This document shows positions 60,299 to 64,000 of a stretch of DNA of 64,000 nucleotides, piece after piece. The translations under genes were made by a program, and so were the position numbers. The DNA comes from Bacillus sp. FJAT-49711 (GTDB taxonomy: Bacteria; Bacillota; Bacilli; Bacillales; Bacillaceae_C): positions 379,784-443,783 of the forward strand of contig NZ_JAGYPL010000003.1 in NCBI RefSeq assembly GCF_018343715.1, given 5' to 3'. The notes below the pieces were generated by a model that saw nothing but the letters and a program-made list of their open reading frames with translations, searched no databases and had not been told where the DNA came from. Every line of letters begins with the position of its first letter. Positions within the stretch are counted from its first letter, which is position 1.

Positions 60299-61315
60299 AT
60301 GGTATCTGCATTGTATTTTGTAGCTGGTCATTCTATTTTTCAAGCTACAAAAGATGATTCTGTTTGGAGTCTCAATGAAATGAAGGCACCGCATGATTTC
60401 TATTGTTTGGCAGTAGATCCCATTCGACCTGAAAGGATGTATGGAGGAACTTTTAATCACGGTCTTTGGATAAGCGATAATAATGGCATGAAGTGGGAGC
60501 CAGCAGGCAAAGGGATTTATCACAATCGTGTTTTAAGCGTTGCGGTTAGCCCAACTGAAGTAATGAATGATTATAGCGTCGTTTGGGCAGGAACAGAGCC
60601 GAGTGAACTATTTCGTTCGGAAGATGGCGGGAAAACATGGACTCATTTTCCAAAGCTCCTTGATTTACCGTCAAAGCCTACCTGGCGCTTCCCTCCTCGC
60701 CCACACACCCATCATGTCCGCTGGATTCAACCAGATCTTCATGACGAGAAAAGGATTTACGTTGGAATTGAACTTGGTGGCGTGATGAAAAGTGTTGATA
60801 AAGGGGTTCATTGGGAGGACCGTAAACCTGAGTCTCAATATGATTGCCATACTTTAACGATGAATTCACTTGCTAAAAATCGTATTTATGAAGCAGCAGG
60901 TGGTGGATTTGCAGAATCACTGGATGGCGGCGCAACCTGGACAACGTTTAATGAAGGACTTGATTCAGATACGTACCTTGTTGATATAGCTGTCGACCCT
61001 GCTAATCCCGATATTATGATTGCTTCCGCAGCAAAAGGTGCACATTCTGCCTATGATCCTGAAAGGGCAAATACCGTAATTGTGCGGCGGGAAGGCGGGA
61101 AAACATGGGAAGTTATTAATAATGGATTGCCGAAAAGAGATGGCTCTTCTATCTTTTCGCTTATTTCTCACGAATCGGAGCCTGGGGTATTTTATGCTGT
61201 AAATAATATCGGAATTTTTCAATCGACCGATACAGGGAAGAGCTGGATACCGTTGCCCTTAGACTGGCCCAAAGCATTAGTAAAAGAGCGAGTTCGTTGG
61301 TTTGTTGCAGTTTAA
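60299..61315 (+). CDS. BNR-repeat beta-propeller protein (sialidase/YCF48-like fold)
   Basis: The 338-residue protein has repeated Asp-box-like motifs (SDNNGMKWEPAGKG, SEDGGKTWTHFP, SVDKGVHWEDRKP, SLDGGATWTTFNEG, STDTGKSWIPLP), which form a six- to seven-bladed beta-propeller. It has no signal peptide, so it is probably cytosolic. The ATG at 60299 follows GGAG by eight bases. Catalytic sialidase residues cannot be confirmed from the motifs. It lies 22 bases before a nucleotidyltransferase gene and close behind the APH gene, so a short operon is likely. Function unknown. Confidence 0.82.
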   Translation: MVSALYFVAGHSIFQATKDDSVWSLNEMKAPHDFYCLAVDPIRPERMYGGTFNHGLWISDNNGMKWEPAGKGIYHNRVLSVAVSPTEVMNDYSVVWAGTEPSELFRSEDGGKTWTHFPKLLDLPSKPTWRFPPRPHTHHVRWIQPDLHDEKRIYVGIELGGVMKSVDKGVHWEDRKPESQYDCHTLTMNSLAKNRIYEAAGGGFAESLDGGATWTTFNEGLDSDTYLVDIAVDPANPDIMIASAAKGAHSAYDPERANTVIVRREGGKTWEVINNGLPKRDGSSIFSLISHESEPGVFYAVNNIGIFQSTDTGKSWIPLPLDWPKALVKERVRWFVAV

Positions 61316-61337
61316 GTTTACTTAATAGGAGATTGTT

Positions 61338-62123
61338 ATGTATCGATATGAAGATAGAACAAAATTATTAAATGAGATTACTAGATACTCAAAAACAATT
61401 TGTGGTATTCAAAGTCTATTATTAGTAGGTTCGGGCTCTAGCGGTTTTAGAGATGAACTTTCTGATCTTGACCTGCTAATTGTTGTGAAAAATAGCGAGG
61501 ATGCCGGCCTCATTCACGATCGTCTTAAGGAATATATACATCAACATTTTCATGTACTTAAAAAAAAGGTTTATCGTCATGAAGAGGATATTTTCGTGAC
61601 TTGTTTCTTTTTTGATGATTTCTTGGAACTGGATTTAGGCGTATGGTCGAAGTCTAAGCTTAGAGCTACAAAGCCACATTGGAAGGTTCTTTTTGACCGT
61701 GAGAACGACGAGATTGACAGGCTGCTTGAAGAATCATTATCATCGCTAAATGCTTCAGAAATAAATGCTGCTGTAAAAGATTCCTTAAGTTTTATTTGGC
61801 AATTTTTCCGAAGTGCAGCTGTGGCGTTGAAACGACAGCAATATATTAAAGCATTAAAAGACATTGATTTTATCCGCGACCAAATTATCCGTCTCCTCTG
61901 TATTCAAAATGGCATCAACTACGATTTTGATAAATCGATAGATCATCTGGATAGTCCATTTACACCCAAACTAAAAAGAACCTATGAAGTAAAAATGAAT
62001 GATAAAAGTATCAAAACGGTTCTTTTTGAGATAATGGATCTATATTTTGATGTTGTTGGTGATATGGGTAATGAAGATAAAAAGATCATTCAACCATTTT
62101 TATATGAAATGCTAACTAGATAA
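61338..62123 (+). CDS. Nucleotidyltransferase-domain protein
   Basis: The 261-residue protein has the Pol-beta-superfamily motif LLVGSGSSGFRDELSDLDLLIVV (GS-x9-DxD, residues 28-50 approximately) with a third acidic residue in FLELDLGVW, and a helical C-terminal half. It resembles AadK/kanamycin-type nucleotidyltransferases of unknown substrate. AATAGGAG precedes the ATG. Its stop overlaps the convergent AadA-like gene by 12 bases. Confidence 0.82.
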   Translation: MYRYEDRTKLLNEITRYSKTICGIQSLLLVGSGSSGFRDELSDLDLLIVVKNSEDAGLIHDRLKEYIHQHFHVLKKKVYRHEEDIFVTCFFFDDFLELDLGVWSKSKLRATKPHWKVLFDRENDEIDRLLEESLSSLNASEINAAVKDSLSFIWQFFRSAAVALKRQQYIKALKDIDFIRDQIIRLLCIQNGINYDFDKSIDHLDSPFTPKLKRTYEVKMNDKSIKTVLFEIMDLYFDVVGDMGNEDKKIIQPFLYEMLTR

Positions 62124-62939
62124 AAGCTTTTCCCGAGCATAATCTCTTAAGGTGAGCAGTTTGAGTGCGTCCCACTCGTTGCCGCCTGTTTTTCTTTTTT
62201 CTTTACTTACTAATTTCGGAGAGCGGTAAACATCAAGAGCACGTTGAATAAGTTGGTGGAATGTTTCAGGCAAATGTAACAGCCCCCACTCACCGCCTTC
62301 ATCTTTACTATGCACCTTTTGGATATTTTCGTGAACCAGTTGAAATACGCGGCAAATATTTAAAATACTATAATAAGGAGATTCTAAAATATTTTCATTT
62401 TCAAGAATCCACTCTAAATCGGAAATGACGGCTTCCATAAATAAATGCCATGGATATTGACCAAAAATATCTTGAATCGGCTGCCCATACAAACAAATCC
62501 CTCTTTGGAAAACATACGTCAGATGTGAAGGAAGATCAGAGTCGGTAACCTCTTTACTATAATCCACCTCATTATTTAGTATCATATCAGCCCATTCAGA
62601 GCTATAATGCAGTTCAAATGGAGTTGGCACTGGTACTTGTTTTGCGACATCTTTAGTTATGATGCTTAATTCGTTATCACCTAATGTAGGCCTTTTTATA
62701 GATTCTAATGCGATAGCACGACCAACGCCACGAGCCATTTTATTTTCTAGCTTATGATCAACGACAATAATTAAGTCAATATCACTTTTAGGGCGGTAAT
62801 AGCTGCCCATCGCTAACGAACCATGAAGGTAAATACCTACCAAATTACTGTCCAGCTCATCTTTCATTTTTTCTATTAGCTTTATAACAAACGATTTAAT
62901 ATCTTCGTCACAGTTAGACCAAGATTGTGGACGGTTCAT
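62112..62939 (-). CDS. AadA/ANT(9)-like aminoglycoside adenylyltransferase
   Basis: The 275-residue protein has the nucleotidyltransferase motif GIYLHGSLAMGSYYRPKSDIDLIIVV (GS-x10-DxD) and the C-terminal DUF4111 helical domain (ILNICRVFQLVHE, KSEGGEWGL-like KDEGGEWGLLHLPETFHQLIQRAL). It matches the AadA/ANT(9) family that adenylylates streptomycin or spectinomycin. AAAGGAGAAG precedes the ATG. Whether it confers resistance is not known. Confidence 0.85.
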   Translation of the reverse strand: MNRPQSWSNCDEDIKSFVIKLIEKMKDELDSNLVGIYLHGSLAMGSYYRPKSDIDLIIVVDHKLENKMARGVGRAIALESIKRPTLGDNELSIITKDVAKQVPVPTPFELHYSSEWADMILNNEVDYSKEVTDSDLPSHLTYVFQRGICLYGQPIQDIFGQYPWHLFMEAVISDLEWILENENILESPYYSILNICRVFQLVHENIQKVHSKDEGGEWGLLHLPETFHQLIQRALDVYRSPKLVSKEKRKTGGNEWDALKLLTLRDYAREKLLSS

Positions 62940-63085
62940 TTGTGCTTCTCCTTTTTAATAAAGCTTATAGTAGAATAATCAAATGTTTGATTAATAAAAA
63001 GCGCCCGCTATATCGGCTATCTACGTCTTCATTCGTTTAATCAAACGTTTGATTGGATGTTTATTCGGTTAATAATCACTTACTT

Positions 63086-63586
63086 TTATAATATTTTGGT
63101 TAAATATAATGCTACATCATCATCAACAGTCATTTGATCACCATAAGTCAAGAATTTCCCATTTTGAGAAATCCCTAATCCGTCTGGTATATAACCCCTT
63201 TTCACATATAATCTTTGGGCGGCTCCGTAATCACTCATAAGTCCGAAACCAATCCCTATACAATTGTATTTTTCGCTAACGATTGTTTCTGCTTCATCCA
63301 TAAGAGCAGTAGCAATTCCATTTTTTCTATATTTCATTAATACGTTCAAATCTACTATTTCTGGAATACGTGCAGAAAAAAACGGCTCATAGTCAGATTT
63401 CCATCTAATGGTTAAATAGCCGGCAAAAAGATTGTTGTACTCGGCAATAAGAACTTTTCTAGTCCCTTCTGTTTGTTCTAAAAAGTAGCTCTCATATTGA
63501 GATGCCGGTTTGTTCCAGCCTTGCTCCTTAAATGCTGTTGAAATTGTCTTACAATCTTCTTTCATTAAATCCCTAATTTCTAACAT
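63086..63586 (-). CDS. GNAT-family N-acetyltransferase
   Basis: The 166-residue protein has a GNAT core: LFAGYLTIRWKS, VDLNVLMKYRKNGIATALMDEAE (acetyl-CoA loop with the shortened RKNGIA motif) and GIGFGLMSDYGAAQRLYVKRGYIPDG. The acceptor is unknown. It is 22 bases after the polysaccharide deacetylase gene on the same strand. Confidence 0.88.
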   Translation of the reverse strand: MLEIRDLMKEDCKTISTAFKEQGWNKPASQYESYFLEQTEGTRKVLIAEYNNLFAGYLTIRWKSDYEPFFSARIPEIVDLNVLMKYRKNGIATALMDEAETIVSEKYNCIGIGFGLMSDYGAAQRLYVKRGYIPDGLGISQNGKFLTYGDQMTVDDDVALYLTKIL

Positions 63587-63608
63587 TTACGCATACCCCA
63601 TTTCGCTA

Positions 63609-64000
63609 TCATTGATAAGCCTTTATATTTAACAACGTTTCCAAGTCCACGACTTCAAAATTCATTTCTTCCAATGCTTCAATTAGCAATGGCAGTGCCT
63701 TCTTTGTTTCGATTTTATCGTAGTCTGAGTGCATTAAAATAATATCGCCATTGCGAACATTTTCCACTACATTATGAACAATGTTATTTGCCTCTCTTTG
63801 TGACCAGTCTAACGTGTCTATAGACCAAAGAACGATGGAATACCCGTTTTCTTCAGAAATAGAGACTACTTGATCACTTGTATCCCCATAAGGTGTTCGC
63901 AAGATAGCTGGCTTCTTTCCAATGATAGATTGGATAGCCTTACCAGCATCCACTATTTCTTTTTCAACTTCTAATTTTCCTAACTTTGTTAGCTCTACAT
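63609..64000 (-). CDS. Polysaccharide deacetylase (C-terminal part; truncated by window edge)
   Basis: The frame runs in from beyond 64000 and ends at 63609. It contains the C-terminal part of the NodB homology domain: KKPAILRTPYGDTSDQVVSISEENGYSIVLWSIDTLDWSQR and DIILMHSDYDKIETKKALPLLIEAL, typical of PdaA/PgdA-like enzymes that remove N-acetyl or O-acetyl groups from cell-wall glycans. The metal-binding TxDD and HxxxH motifs lie outside the window. Confidence 0.88.
   Translation of the reverse strand, partial: VELTKLGKLEVEKEIVDAGKAIQSIIGKKPAILRTPYGDTSDQVVSISEENGYSIVLWSIDTLDWSQREANNIVHNVVENVRNGDIILMHSDYDKIETKKALPLLIEALEEMNFEVVDLETLLNIKAYQ

Overview
The window comes from a low-GC, endospore-forming member of the Bacillales (Bacillaceae/Caryophanaceae-like). 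Supporting evidence: AT-rich DNA, strong AGGAGG-type ribosome binding sites with many TTG/GTG starts, a splA-splB spore photoproduct lyase pair behind a sigma-G-like promoter, a Bce-type peptide-antibiotic module, a RelP-type alarmone synthetase, cre boxes, and several PadR and YtrA-like regulator modules. The species cannot be fixed from sequence alone. No rRNA, phage, insertion sequence or CRISPR-Cas genes were seen. One tRNA gene, tRNA-Pro(GGG), is present.

Layout. 1-6.5 kb: sugar/nucleoside catabolism (aldo/keto reductase, Gfo/Idh/MocA dehydrogenase, nucleoside hydrolase, GH4 glycosidase plus BadF-type sugar kinase) with a divergent GntR/UTRA regulator; a palindrome sits inside the operon promoter spacer and a cre box follows it. 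6.6-8.9 kb: polar amino-acid ABC importer whose lipoprotein gene seems to start at ATT. 9-10.5 kb: a NERD-domain protein followed by a 27-copy, 20.5-bp-period array. 10.6-12.7 kb: DUF2089 regulator cluster and an AIM24-like protein. 12.7-14.1 kb: Cu,Zn superoxide dismutase lipoprotein and an SDR. 14.1-17.4 kb: YtrA-type GntR/ABC operon. 17.5-19.6 kb: relP, an acetyltransferase, tRNA-Pro and a DUF3221 lipoprotein. 19.8-21.1 kb: a second NERD paralogue followed by its own 21-bp-period array. 21.1-23.3 kb: NatAB-like exporter. 23.4-27.7 kb: BceRS-BceAB-like module with a recognisable BceR-type operator. 27.8-33.3 kb: cupin, intergenic repeats, alkyltransferase-like protein, EamA transporter, PadR-HAAS module 1, MFS transporter. 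33.6-40.9 kb: ThuA-like protein, phosphotransferases, MFS, PadR-HAAS module 2, S51 peptidase, membrane protein. 40.9-43.7 kb: glycolate oxidase GlcF/GlcD. 43.8-48.7 kb: DedA, C45-like hydrolase, AAC(3)-family protein, methyltransferase, splAB. 48.8-53.1 kb: TetR/ABC exporter, YkuS, Mta-like MerR regulator. 53.2-54.5 kb: an RRNPP-type receptor followed by a secreted five-repeat propeptide. 54.9-57.8 kb: PadR-HAAS-DUF4097 module 3 and an MscS channel. 57.9-64 kb: MFS, phosphotransferase, beta-propeller protein, two nucleotidyltransferases, GNAT, and an edge-truncated polysaccharide deacetylase.

Two observations stand out. First, 53.2-54.5 kb looks like a complete peptide quorum-sensing cassette in which one precursor carries five near-identical copies of a 12-residue peptide, each preceded by a short signal-peptidase-like hydrophobic-Ala-Gly junction. 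Second, two paralogous NERD-domain/zinc-ribbon genes lie 10 kb apart, and each is followed immediately by its own tandem array with a roughly 21-bp period and a related CGG(C)TARTA core in the same orientation relative to the gene. That is a repeated gene-plus-array architecture with no obvious textbook explanation.
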